Assembly: GCA_037957365.1 (NCBI GenBank)
Contig: JARHVA010000593.1
Span: forward strand, 3,928,001 to 3,992,000
Direction of reading: 5' to 3'
From: Torreya grandis
Lineage: Eukaryota > Streptophyta > Pinopsida > Cupressales > Taxaceae
DNA length: 64,000 nt
Position 1 is the first letter of the stretch; the number at the start of each line of letters is the position of its first letter. This document shows, in pieces, positions 43,943 to 55,508 of this stretch. The notes beneath the pieces are model-generated. The model was not told where the DNA came from. It saw only the letters and a program-made list of their open reading frames with translations, and ran no database searches. Made by a program: the position numbers and the translations under genes.

Positions 43943-44948
43943 ATCTATGATTCGATGTGAATCTCTTTGCATACATTATCAGTCTAATAAATTATTGGTC
44001 ATTTTTCATCATTCCTCATTCCAATCTCTCCCAAACCTGGGTGAATTATATTGGCCAGAAGTTCATGTTAGAACATGAGTCCATGGAACTATGTAGGCAA
44101 TGCTTAATTTCTATTGAGGTTAGCTCAACTATTGACATTCTTATTTTCATCTCTCTCATCACTTTGTGCATTCTCATATGCTTGGTTTTATATGGATTTC
44201 TAAGCCATTACACCATTGCATGTACATTTGCACCTGCTCACTTTAACCTATCTTTTTTGGTTATATGCTTGAGCTATATTACTTGCCATTTTCCCATGCT
44301 AGGGAATAAAATTTGAACCACATTTGAATCAAATCAGCTCTATAGGGGAAAAATCATTATTTATTCTTTATTAATGATCAAAATTTCCCCTTATGGGGTA
44401 AAACTATTTTATCATGATCAAATTTTCTCTACTAGAGTACTTCTTATTATATTCTCTTTGGAGACCCCATTCCAGTGGTGCTTCCCTTCCTAGAGTAGAA
44501 AGATCTCTCTTTTCCTATAATTCTAATCTCTCCACACTAATGCCTATGATGGCAATATTTTAGTGTGTAACTTATCTCAAGATTGATCAATGCCATAAGC
44601 ATGAAAATTGTACTCTCAAATTGGGGACATTTAAAGTGTGTCTATTACATTTATGGATTATATCTTTCCCATCCCCCTATCTTTGGGTCCTATTATACTC
44701 CTACTTGTATTTTGATCATTGATGGTAATCACATGTGTAAGCATTAGCTCATCTGGATGTGATCTATTCCATGGGTTAATATCTGACTTTCTCTCTCTTT
44801 TCGAGAGTCCATCCTTTTCTTCCATCCTAGTATGTCCTCTTGAGGGAGCATCATGGGTCTATTCCAATTTTTTTATTGAAAACTCTTTTATTTGAAAAGA
44901 CATTGCTTCACCTAAATGTCTCACTACACCTTCTCAAATAAGGGAAAA
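43943..44948 (+). other. Element B 3' UTR, right part, with gamma element and purine tract
   Basis: No gene. Gamma at 44046-44096: TTATAT (44046-44051) pairs with ATGTAG (44091-44096) through two G-T pairs. The inner stem AGTTCATG (44060-44067) pairs with CATGGAACT (44082-44090), one bulge. That inner stem is wholly unlike A, C and D, yet pairs. AGGTTAGCTCAAC follows. The tract AAGGGAAAAA (about 44939-44948) precedes the LTR. The 850 bp between hold no clear feature. Confidence 0.62.
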
Positions 44949-46139
44949 ATGTAGACATCTAATTCCTAACACCATTTGTGTTAGAATTATCAATATTACT
45001 CGAATTGTACTCAAATTCACATTTTAGGTCAAAATCCATAAAACTCCCTAAATGGTTCAAAATTCTCACTTACAAGTGCTAGTTTAGGTCAAAGTATTCC
45101 TAAATAGGGTAATGAATCTTATGGGCTAGCTAACTTTGATCAGATCATTTTGAGTCAAAATGACAAATTCACCATTTAGTGCTTTGGATCACTCTTTTCT
45201 TCTAATTCATTGGTACACATCATGTACCTTTATAATTTGGTGTTGGTAACATCCTAAATGGGAATACAACTCTAATGTATCTAGCATCACCTTCTAGTTC
45301 CTCTACAGTCAAATTATCACCCCATAATATAAATTTCTAACCATTTTGATTAATTATGCACCAATTTCTAAATAATTGCATTAAAATTGATTAAAATTAA
45401 GATAATTAATCCAATTTAAGAGCTTAAGTAAAAATTCCATATATTTTTTTGAATATCTCATTATTAAAAATTAATTTTGAAAATCTACATCACATAGTGA
45501 CATCATATATGGGGTGGCATCCATCAAGCCATAAGTGCATAAAATATTAGTATTATGGGTCACCCATGCCTAGTTAATGTCTTCCATGCCTCTTTAATGC
45601 TTATTTATCTTGAGGATGTTTATGAGTTTAATTACAAAAATTAGGATTATCTATGGCCACACATCTCAATATTGAGATGGACTATCATGGTTGATCCTGA
45701 CCAATCTCAAAAATATATAAAAGAGAGGCCATGGACATGAATTTTAAGATTGAATATTATAAGTTTATAATGTTAAATTGTTTCCACAATCCTTTGCATT
45801 CGATCATTGATTTTGTTTGAAAGCTTCATTGATAGGCTAGTTTAGTTATTTGGAATCATGAGCCTAGGTTTTATGGAGTGTTCTTGAGACATTAGAGTAG
45901 TTTTCCACATTTTTTGACAATGACAAGGATGCCTGATCAGGGGAGAACATGTTTTTGAGCCACATGGGTATGGTGAATCCATTTAGGAAGGTAATATGAT
46001 GTTTCTTTCTTTCACTCGTTTCTTGCTATCCTTTATAATTCCTATAGGAATAGATAGGATTAGTTAGTTAGTTATTTATGCATTTTCATGATTTATAAAC
46101 TAATGTATAACTAACTTGATTTGTAATCCTCTCTACACA
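44949..46139 (+). repeat. Element B 3' LTR
   Basis: 1191 bp from TGTAGACATC to CTCTACACA. Matches S (minus strand, 47562-48743), for example GCTAACTTTGATCA, over most of its length; S also fixes the right edge. Contains a TATA box at 45711-45728. Confidence 0.78.
45711..45728 (+). promoter_or_regulatory. Candidate TATA box in element B LTR
   Basis: AAATATATAAAAGAGAGG. The same spot in S reads CTATAAATAG on the minus strand (47967-47976). Confidence 0.6.
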
Positions 46140-46377
46140 TTTCACTATTATGCATATACACTTAGGAGGGAGAATTAAATTAGCTTGAGACATTTTTAGG
46201 ATATGTAGATAATACTAAAATTATGTGGGGTTTTCTGAGTATAGCTCGGTCATTCCCATTGACCAATTATTCACTTTGCATTTTATACTATGAGGATCTA
46301 GGATTTTGCATTTTTTAGGTCTTCCATGCTATAAATCAGGACACATAGTTAAATAGTAAACCATCATAAAGAGGGAT
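46140..46377 (+). other. Relic E: probable Tat-like 3' UTR fragment
   Basis: GGGAGAATTAAATTAGCTTG, then ATGTAGATAATAC (ATGTAG at 46203-46208) and TATAGCTCGGTC resemble the gamma element and its tail. The left gamma arm is decayed. It lies outside B's LTR, so B seems to have landed in or next to an older Tat-like element. The last five bases GGGAT are G's left target copy. Confidence 0.4.
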
Positions 46378-49300
46378 TGTTGAGTATTGTCATTAGTGTT
46401 ATAGGTGTATCTTGTGAAGGTTAATGTCAAAGGTGATTAAGGATAGTTGGTAGTGTGTGATGTGACAAGGTGCATATAATAATGTTGTAATGAAAGGGTT
46501 TTGTCTTGAGTGAAAGAGAAAGAGAGAATTTGAAGGCAACTAATGTCTTATGTTTACATATAAGGTACATGCCATTGATGTCAAGTGCATATGAATCCTA
46601 TTCATGACATGAAGAGGTATGTGCATGGTTAAATGAGAGAAAATAGGGAAACAAATGTTTTATGGCATTGTTTTAGCATGTGAATAAGGTATAGAAGCAT
46701 TCATGAGAGTTTTAAGGTGAGCCTATAAAGGTAGAACCTTTAGTCTAGGTCTACGCCCATATCACTCTTAGACCTTGCCTGGACTAATGAGGTATGAAGA
46801 TCAGATTTCAAGGAAAATATGCACATGTGAGCATGGTTATAGTTAAGATATGTCTTTTTAGGTATTATCATAAATTTTGAGGTCAAGATTTGAATGAAAA
46901 GTGCATGATTCACTATTTTAGGCCTTCTCAAAATCATAGAATGAGGTCTCAAACCCAAGAAGCACTTTTAGACATTCATTGGCATGTGTAACCTCTAAAT
47001 GGGAGTCTAAGATATTAAAGAGAGATGGGGAAGGGTCTTAGATAAGATCTCCAATAATTATTTAGATTCAAGTGGTAGTCCTTTATGAACAATCATTAAC
47101 ACCAAGACCTGTGTTAAACCTCCCTAAAATCATAATAAGGACCTAATATGAAAGATTTTGTTTAAAATAGCTCAAGATGGATTCAAATTCCTAGATAAGA
47201 TATTGAAGCATGTATTAAAATCTCCTAGGCACCTCCAGGTGGTGGTGGTTAGTTAAATGAGATAAAAATGCATATATTAGGCTTATTTGTTAAGAAGTTA
47301 TTGTAGCTCTCAAAATTTGGATTGATTAAGAAATGAAAATCGATTGTAAAAGAATATAGACTCATTTTATAGGTATTTGATGATTTATAAATAGTTTATA
47401 TCCTTCAAATATTGGAATTTGGTCATCAAAGTAAGCCATTCATAGATAAATCTAATGGTGTGAATAGTGTAAAACCCAAGAAAAGATGAAGAGATAGATT
47501 TGAGGGTATATGTAAGATATATTGATGTAATCAAGTGCATGAAGAATTCATTTATGAATTGTGTGAACATAGGATTACAATAGGGGGAGATTAGTATGGT
47601 GTTAGTGAATGAAATAAAATCCAAACAAATAACACACTAAGCTAACACCCTAAGCCTATCTCAAGGGGGAGCATATTAACAAAACCAAATGAGAAACACA
47701 ACTAAAATCCAAAGACAAAGAAATCCTTCACCTTCCTTAGATTCTCTAAATATATTTTTAAAGTGGCTTTCTTATCTTGTGCTTAATGAGTCTTCATCAA
47801 AGGAGGCTTGGCTATCTCCTCTTCTCCTTGGCACCTTTGTGATGGATTTGGCTTTTGGCTTGGCTCAAAAATTTCGAATTATAACACTAATTGCAATGTA
47901 TTTTGGAATAATTTGTGCATTATAACTTTACATTATCCAATATTTAAATTCAATAGGAAAGGCCTCCTATTTATAGATTTTTCAAAATGATTAGAATGAA
48001 CCTGAACCATCCATCTCAAGATGAAGATGTGTGGCTAAGAATCCATTCAACTTTTTAGGTAGAAATCAATAAATTCTTTCATAAATATTTGGGATAGAGA
48101 GTAAATAAAGAGGCATGGAGGGTCTTAATAAGGCATGGGGTGGCTTGATGAGATATTTTATGTATTTATGGCCTAGGGATGTCTTTCAAAAAAATGATGT
48201 CATTTGATGATGCAGTTATTCAATATTCATTTCCAAAAAGAAATATTCAAAAAGATCCATGAAATTCTCAATTAGGATCATGATTTGAATTAATTAGCTT
48301 TAAGAATGATTAGTCAATTTGGTGAAAATTTTGGCCTTTTGGTACATAAATTAATAAAATTGGTCAAAATGTTTCATTGTTGGCTCAAAATTTGATTAGA
48401 TTGGAATTAGGATCCAATATAAAATGTGTTGGATTCATTATCTCATTTAGGATGTTTCCAACATAAAATAATAAAAGTATGTGTCTTGTGTAAGAAATTT
48501 GGTAGAAAAGGGGAATCTAGAGCACCTAGGTGTGAAAATGCCATTTTAACTCAAAATAATTTGATCAAAGTTAGCTGTCTCATAAATTGCATTATCCTAT
48601 TTAATGATACCCTATCCAAAATTGGCACTTGAATATATCAATTTCAACTGATTTAATGTGTTTTAGTCCAAATTATGCACTTTAGTATAAATTGGTCAAA
48701 AGCCTAATTAGAGGTTATCAGTGGCTAATTTTAGGTGTTTAAAAATTTTATGTCATGATAATTCTTTAGAAAAGCTTTGGAGGTCAGTGTATATGGTGAA
48801 AAAGTTACAAAATGGTCTGTGTAGTTCAGATAAGACTGTGAGATATAAGGTCAAGAAATTGGTCTACAAGACCAATATTTACCTTTAAACCATATGAATT
48901 TTCTATTTGAGGATGTTAAGGATATCTTAGAGGACCATTTTTATGCATCAAGAGTCATGAAAAGTGTATGCACAGGCATTGGAGTTCTAATTCATCATGA
49001 CTGGTTTGAGGTGAATTGGTAGTTTTGTATAAGCAAGTTGCAAAGATGTTCTTGAGCCTTTATCTCTTAATTGAAGGTATTCCAAGAATTTATTTATGAC
49101 CATAAGGTCATGGATAATATGTTTACATTTTTAATTTTTCATAATTGAGTAGTTTAATGGTGTTTAATCTTATTTGTTGTAAGATAGACTTTTGAGATAC
49201 ACATGCCTAATAGGCCAATTTGTCTAAAAAGAGCTTTCATGGTATGAACAAAGGAAGTAAGTATAATAAATAATGGAAGATGTCAAAAGAGTTCATTATA

Positions 49301-50063
49301 TAAGTGTTTGAATGATTATTGATTACTGGGGAGAGCCATCTTGGCCCAATAAGATCAAGTTTTGGCATTAAGAGGACAAACCTAATACAATTAGGTCTCC
49401 ATGTGACCTAAATGAGGAGTAAGGCCTAATTGAGTTATGGAAGACAAAAAATGGTTAAAATTATGTTTGAATAATGTTTATAATATGTATTAATACCTAT
49501 TATGTCTCTGATCTAAGAGGTTGAAGGTGTGTGGTTGCCCAAGTGGTGTGTGACCATGAGACTAATATATATACAAGGTAGTTTAGGCCTAATTTGATAT
49601 ATAAATTTATAAGTGAATAAAACCATACATATTTGAGCATAAAGTGGTATTTAAATGATACCATAATATAAGAGTAGAGGTGTGGTGATTAAAATTATTG
49701 AGGTGGTTGATTTTGTGCTGAGTCACTTAAGGAGTTGGTGCTTCCTTGGAAGTAGGTGCTTGTTAAAGCCTAGTCATGTGGGTGCTTGACTTTATTGGGG
49801 TTGGTGATCCAAGTTGAGTTAATGGTCAACTAAATTTAATATTTTATTATATAGGATAGTATTACATTTATTGAGATCATAGTGGTTTTTCTTCCCCTTG
49901 AGGTTTTCCTACTCATATATGTGTTATCTTATTTTATACTCATTTGAATGGTTCATTATATATCACTATGTTGCTTTCATGCTTCATGAATGATTAAGTA
50001 TAAGTGAAATAAAGTTTTAATACACTTATTCAACCCCTCTTATTAATTGTAATTATAATAATA
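46378..50063 (+). repeat. Element G 5' LTR, interrupted by solo LTR S
   Basis: 3686 bp, of which about 1187 are S plus its target copy. The rest aligns to the 3' LTR. TATA-like AATATATATA near 49564. Confidence 0.85.
47562..48743 (-). repeat. Solo LTR S, relative of element B's LTR
   Basis: Found because the two LTRs of G part at 47561 and rejoin at 48749. On the minus strand it starts near AAACACCTAAAATTAGCC (TG of the start decayed to TT) and ends CCTATGTTCACA. 1182 bp against 1191 for B's LTR. Target AATTG (47557-47561) and AATTT (48744-48748). No internal region or second LTR, so it is a solo LTR left by recombination. Confidence 0.72.
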
Positions 50064-50127
50064 GGTATAATATCATGCTCCTTTAAATTAGGCCTAACAA
50101 CTTAAAGGAGATCCGAGAAGCATAAAC
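50064..50127 (+). promoter_or_regulatory. Element G leader with decayed primer binding site
   Basis: GGTATAATATCATGCTCC just after the LTR resembles the TGGTATCAGAGC site common in plant copia elements, but is too changed to be sure. Confidence 0.35.
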
Positions 50128-51350
50128 ATGTCTAGTCATCAAGTATAAGGATGTTTCTTAAACAATAAGATGCCACTCTTTAGTGGGATTAACTATGAAT
50201 TTTAGACCATAAAAATTAATACCTATCTAATTTCCTTGGGATATGACATATGATAATCTATTTTTGATGGATTCACTCCACCTCCTACACCATTAATTGA
50301 TGTAGTAGGCAAGAAGGCAAGTGAAAAAAAATCTAAGGAAATGAAAGCCATCCTATGTGGTCTTTCAAATGTAGACTTTATAAATGTCATGCATTGTGAT
50401 ATATCTAAATGGATTTTGTAAAAGTTAAAAACCATCTATGAAGGAGACACCAAAGTGAAATTAGTAATATTGTGGACCCATTGCAAATAGTTTGAAAGTA
50501 AAGGATGATGAAAACATTGCATCTTATCTATTAAGAGTAGATGAATTAGTAAATGTCATAAGAGGTCTAGGAGAGAAGTTAGAAGAATTTACAATAGTAT
50601 AAAAATTATTAATATCCCTAACATCTAAGTTTGATTCAAAAGTCTCTGTTGTGGAGAAGATCAAATATCTCAATATACTATAGATGGATGAGTTTCATGG
50701 CATATTTATTACTTATGAAATGAGAACATGTGATGGAAGAGCTTCTAAGAAGGAATATGCATTCAAATCTAAGAAAATGTCATAAGGTAAAAAGGTTAAG
50801 GATGATGTTTTTATAGATATTTATGATGACAAGATAGATCCATGTTTTTTAGAAAACTAAGGAAAGGATCATGTAAGTATAAGGGAAAGTTACCATTTAA
50901 GTGTTTTAACTATGGTAATATTGGTCGCTTTATATCCAAGTTACCTAGCAAGGATAAGAAGGAGCATGACGAACATCATGGTGATGATAATAAGTTCTAT
51001 AATCCTAACAAAAGAAAAAAAGAGTTTCAGGAAGTATGAAAGCAAGAAAGGGCCATTCAAGAAGAAGATAAGTTTTTATACCAAATAATACAATAGTTCA
51101 TCTGATATAAGTGACAAGTATATTTGATACTGATGATGATAGTAATTATCATGATAGAAATAAAAATCTATTCATGGCCATAGAAATAGACAATGAAGGT
51201 TGTTTAGGAGGGAAAAGTCTTATGGAAGATGAAGAATCAAATGAAGAAGAGGTTGAAGTGAACCTTGAGGTAGAATTGGTGAGTGCTAGAGAAGATTTGA
51301 AGTTACAAAGAAGGAAGAATTAGAAACTAAGATCATTGGTTAAGAGTTAT
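50128..51350 (+). pseudogene. gag: Element G gag
   Basis: Reads PLFSGINYEF, then TIKINTYLISLGYDI after a stop, as in plant copia Gag. Then SVFDG-like and KEMKAILCGLSNVDFINVMH. Knuckle at about 50895-50935: KCFNYGNIGRFISKLP, where the expected C-C-H-C has only its first Cys. A Lys- and Glu-rich tail follows. Several stops and frame changes, for example near 50485. Confidence 0.72.
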
Positions 51351-52183
51351 GATGGACAAATAAATATCTTTGAAGAGAGACTAAGTAACAACACCAATGA
51401 ACATGATGAGATCATTATATAATTGGAAACTTAGATTGAGATTGTCACTGCAAGTCTTAAGACCAAGGAGGAATAATGTACCAAGTTTATAATATAAATT
51501 GAGTCCTTAAAGGGAGAATTGGATTAGGAAATAATCAAATTGAAGACACATCAAAAATTTAAAAAGAGAACTGAAGTCTTTGGTGATATTTTGAATATTC
51601 AAAGGCATCCAAATGACAAGATAGGTCTTCAGTTCAAATAAAAATAAAAGGAAAACAAGGAGAGTCAAACCTCAAAGGATAATGGACCATCAAGAAGTTA
51701 TGGTACTGATAGAGTAAAGTGTTATAAAGAAAATCTTAAATCTAAGACTCAACTGATCATCAAAAAGTCAAGAGGAATGTGACTCCTTCAAGAGACAATA
51801 AAAGTAGAGTTGCATCATTCAACATCAGATATACAAGGTATGTGAATTATTTCAATGGTTACTATTTCTCATGTAATCAATATGGACATCTAGATGTGGA
51901 TTGTATACATCATGCTAGAATCAATTCCTCATGGAGGAATATGATGAATACTAATTTAAATAATAGAAGTAGAATTATTTTTTATAATTATGATCAGAGA
52001 GGACATATTTTATGAGATTAAAATATGAGGCATATGAGGAATGTTATTCAAAACAAAAGGGTATATAGTCATATCACTGAGAATTGGATCAAGAACTCAA
52101 ACCCTATGGACAAGGTGAAGTAGGAGTAGAAGGGTAAAAGAGAGCAATCTATGCTAGCTCAAAATGCCTTTCAAATTTAATAT
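51351..52183 (+). pseudogene. Element G gag-protease spacer
   Basis: Lys/Glu-rich, broken coding sequence with a possible coiled-coil character (EERLSNNTNEHDEII near 51370). A second knuckle-like piece, NGYYFSCNQYGHLDVDC, near 51857-51905 has C-x2-Y-x3-H-x4-C. No whole domain can be assigned. Confidence 0.5.
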
Positions 52184-52420
52184 GAAGGCATGAAATGGGT
52201 TACAGATAGTGGTTTCTCAAGACACATTATAGGGGATAAGAGCAAGTTCATTTCATTGAAGAAAAATGTTGTAGGGATAATTATATCTAGAGATAACACA
52301 ACTACCAATATTTTTGGCAAGGGTATCTTGAGTTTGTATAATGAAAATACCAAGACAAAAAATGTGATGTATGTGGAAGGTTTGAAACATAAATTTCTTA
52401 GTGTAATTCAAATATGAAGT
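52184..52420 (+). pseudogene. Element G aspartic protease
   Basis: KWVTDSGFSRHIIGDKSKF carries the DSG active site and the RH-GD block of copia proteases. NVMYVEGLKHKFLSVIQI matches the C-terminal end of that domain. Short open frame 52190-52417. Confidence 0.75.
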
Positions 52421-53200
52421 CAAGGACACACACTGACCTTTCATGATAGAGGGTGTGATATAAGGGGAGCCAATTCAGGAAGGCTAATTGCCAATGCTAA
52501 GAGGACTGAGAACAATCTATATGTCTTGAATGAGATCAAGAAGGAAAGATGATTTATGAGTAAGGTGGATGAATGTTGGCTATGAAAAATAAGGTTGGGT
52601 CACCAAAACTTTGATAATATGGTTGAGATAAGCTCTAAGAATCCATGAAGAATATGCCTAAAATCACCAAACCTACAAACACACTTTGCAAGGCATGTTA
52701 GCATGGTAAGGTAATTAGAAGGAGGTTCAAGTATAAGGATTATTATACTAAAATACCTTTATAATTAATACACATTAATCTCTATGGACCTATAAGAATA
52801 CAAAGCATTCAAAGAGATAGATATCTCATGTTACTCATAAATGACTACAAAAGAATGACTTGGGTAGCATTCTTGAAAGAAAAGTCAGAAGCTCTTGATA
52901 AGTTAAAAGTATTTGAGGATCTAATTAAGAATGAAAATAATGTAAACATCAAATGCCTAAGATCTAATAGAGGAAGAGAGTTTTGTTCTAATGAATTTGA
53001 TGACTTCTATGAGGTCTATGGGATAAGGAAATAGTTCTTAATAGCTAGGACACCTCAGCAAAATGGGGTGGTGGAAAGAAAGAATATGATAGATCAAGAA
53101 ATGTCAAGGACTATGCTATATGAATCAATATTATATGATGGATATTAGAGAGGTAGTGAGTACTATAGTCTACATTTTTAATAGAGAATAAATAAGAATT
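52421..53200 (+). pseudogene. pol: Element G integrase with two lost catalytic Asp
   Basis: Pre-integrase part: RLGHQNFDNMVEISSK near 52590. Core: HINLYGP, where copia integrases have HIDL; codon 52777-52779 is AAT (Asn). LRSNRGREF where LRSDRG is usual; codon 52966-52968 is AAT. TPQQNGVVERKN keeps its Glu (53074-53076). Both Asp to Asn changes are G to A. Stops also interrupt. Confidence 0.8.
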
Positions 53201-54500
53201 AATGGTAACAAATCACCCTATGAACTATGGAAAGGTAGACCTACTAATGTGGAACACTTTAATGTGTTTGGAAGCAAATGATTCATGAAAAGAGATGAGG
53301 AAGACTTAGGTAAGTTTGATTCTAGGTCTGATGAAGGAATATTCTTGAGATACTCATCAATAATACCTATAGATCCTATAATAAGAGGTTGTAGAATATA
53401 GTGAAAAGCACCAATGTGAAGATTGATGAGATAAGTTATAAGAAGTCACACTCTTAGTGAAAGGATGCATTAGAGAATTTGGAATTCAAGAATGAAGAAA
53501 AATAAATAGAGATAGATGAGGAAGAAGTTGAGGAAAGACAAGATTAAAAAGGTCCTTCAATATAGATTCAGAGAGACCATCTTGAATCACAAATCATTGA
53601 CAACAAGGATCCATGTATGCAAATAAGGAGAAAATTGATAAGTAACCTAAATCAAGATAATGTTGATATATTGTCTAAAATTGAACCTAAGAACCTTGTA
53701 GAAATAATAAGATACAAGTTTTAGATAGGTACTATGAATGAGGAGTTAGACCAAATAGAAAAGAGTGAGACTCAAGAACTAGTTCCTACGCCTAAAGATA
53801 ATCATGTCATTGACACAAATGGGTGTTTGGGAATAAGTTGAATGAACATGGATAATTTACTAGGAATAAGGATAAATTGGTATGCAAGGGGTATGCACAA
53901 GTAGAAGGGGTAAAATTTGAGAATACCTTTACTCCAGTATCAATATTGGAGGCTATCAAATTATTTCTATCATATTTAAGATTCAAAGGTTCAAGGTGTA
54001 CCACATGGATGCCAAATCAAAATTTATAAATGAGAACTTAGAAGAGGAGGTGTACATATAGAATAACCTGAGGGTTTCTCATTATCAAGTAACAAATACT
54101 TTGTACATAGATTTTAAAAGTATTTTTATGGTTTAAATCAAGCTCATAGAGCTTTTTACACCATATTATACAAGTACCTATTGGACCAAAGATTCAACAA
54201 AGGATTTCCAGACAATAATCTATACATAAAGATAAAAAAATGATCATTAGTTGATAGTGGTTGTCTATGTGGATGACATCATATTTGGTGGAAATAGTGA
54301 GTATGACTAAGGCCTTTGTAGATGTAATGAAAAAGGAGTTTGAGATGTCCATGCTATGATAAATATCATTCTTCCTTGGGTTACAAATCACTCAATCAGA
54401 AAGAGGTATATTCATTTCACAAGTTAATTACATAAAAGAGATGCTGAAGAAATTTGAAATGGAAGATTGCAAGGCACTTATCACACCTATGATCACATGA
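53201..54500 (+). pseudogene. pol: Element G integrase end and reverse transcriptase
   Basis: After a decayed integrase C-terminus (SPYELWKGRP near 53213), RT begins near 53755: ELVPTPKDNHVIDTNG, KLVCKGYAQVEGVKFENTF, then the YGLNQAHRAFYTILYKYLL block and YVDD at 54266-54277 (VVVYVDDIIFGG). A typical plant copia RT order. Frameshifts near 53840 and 54245. Confidence 0.78.
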
Positions 54501-54679
54501 TGTAAATTAAGAAAGGAAGATTAATATCTAAAGGTTAGTTAAACATAGTACAAGTCAATGATTATAATTTTGCTATACCCTAATGAATCTAAACTTGACA
54601 TCATGAAAGTGGTAGGTGTTGTGGGAAGATTTCAAGTATATCCAAAGGAAAATCATTTCAAATAAGTCAAAAGGATACT

Positions 54680-55200
54680 TAGTTATCTCAAGGGGACTAT
54701 GGAGTTTGGGTTGTGGTATCCAAGAAACAAGGATTTTAACTTGACAACTTATACAGATGTAGATTGGGTAGGGAGTCTAGATGATAAGAAGATCATGAGT
54801 AGATGAGATTTCTTCTGAGGAGAGTGCCTAGTATCATGGATAAGTAAGAAATAGCCATCAATGGCATTATCTACTTGTGAGGCTGAGTACATTATAGAAG
54901 CTTCATATTGTACTCAAGTCTTATGGATGAGGTAGACCTTAAAGGACTATAAAGTGGAGTATGATATTCCTAATCCTATATTTTATGAGAATACAAGTGC
55001 AACAAGATTATTAAAGAACCTAGTTATGAACTCAAATACTAAGCACATTCCCATTAGGTATCATTTCCTAAGAGAACATGTAAGTGAAAAAAATTTCAAG
55101 ATTGAGTATGTATCTACTAAGGATTAGATTGTAGATATTCTAACCAAGCCACTTTCAAAGATAAAATTTGAACATCTAAGATATGAGTTGGGTGTAATTT
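54680..55200 (+). pseudogene. pol: Element G RNase H
   Basis: LTTYTDVDWVGSLDDKK near 54737, then SMALSTCEAEYIIEASYCTQ near 54860 and NTKHIPIRYHFLREHV near 55040. The D-E-D blocks of copia RNase H can be seen. Stops (TGA, TAG) interrupt, many in place of Trp or Gln codons. Confidence 0.78.
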
Positions 55201-55496
55201 CTACCCCTAGAATTCATTTAGTAATTCAAGTGCTTAGGGTGAGCTAATCAGGTGGTTCATTATCTCCAAGAGTAGATGAGTAGTGATAATAAAGTATTCA
55301 TTGAGTTAGGGGGATCATGTTTGTATGATGCTTCATTAACTCATAATCTCATGTGTTTCATTTTTTGGTTATAAGAGGTGTGATCTAAGAAGTTATAGGT
55401 ATCTCTTTGTCATTAATGTCAAAGGGGGAGAAATTTTAGAATTGGGGAGAAATATCTTGTTGAGAGAATTTTCTAAGAGTGGTTACCATCAATGAT

Positions 55497-55508
55497 AAAG
55501 GGGGAGAT
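55497..55508 (+). promoter_or_regulatory. Polypurine tract of element G
   Basis: AAAGGGGGAGAT directly before the 3' LTR, a sequence common in plant copia elements. Confidence 0.8.

Larger units (their letters stand above)
1..46139 (+). mobile_element. Element B: Tat-like Ty3/gypsy retrotransposon, 5' end outside the window, interrupted by A and by C (with D inside)
   Basis: B is the host of the left nest. Its own sequence is 1-1561, 16092-20115 and 43943-46139. Order seen: C-terminal protease, RT, RNase H, second RNase H, integrase ending at the stop 19492-19494, 3' UTR with a gamma hairpin (44046-44096), a short purine tract, and a 3' LTR starting TGTAGACATC at 44949. Element A splits it between protease and RT; element C splits its 3' UTR. 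Its coding regions hold many stops and frameshifts, so it is older than A, C and D, as nesting requires. The 5' LTR, leader and gag lie left of the window. Lineage (Tat) is inferred from the second RNase H and the C-terminal integrase layout. Confidence 0.85.

Noticed and set aside
43957..44316. 119-codon open frame in B's 3' UTR as an envelope-like gene
   Set aside because: Hydrophobic, but it runs across the gamma element, has no match in A, C or D at this place, and no signal or domain I recognise.
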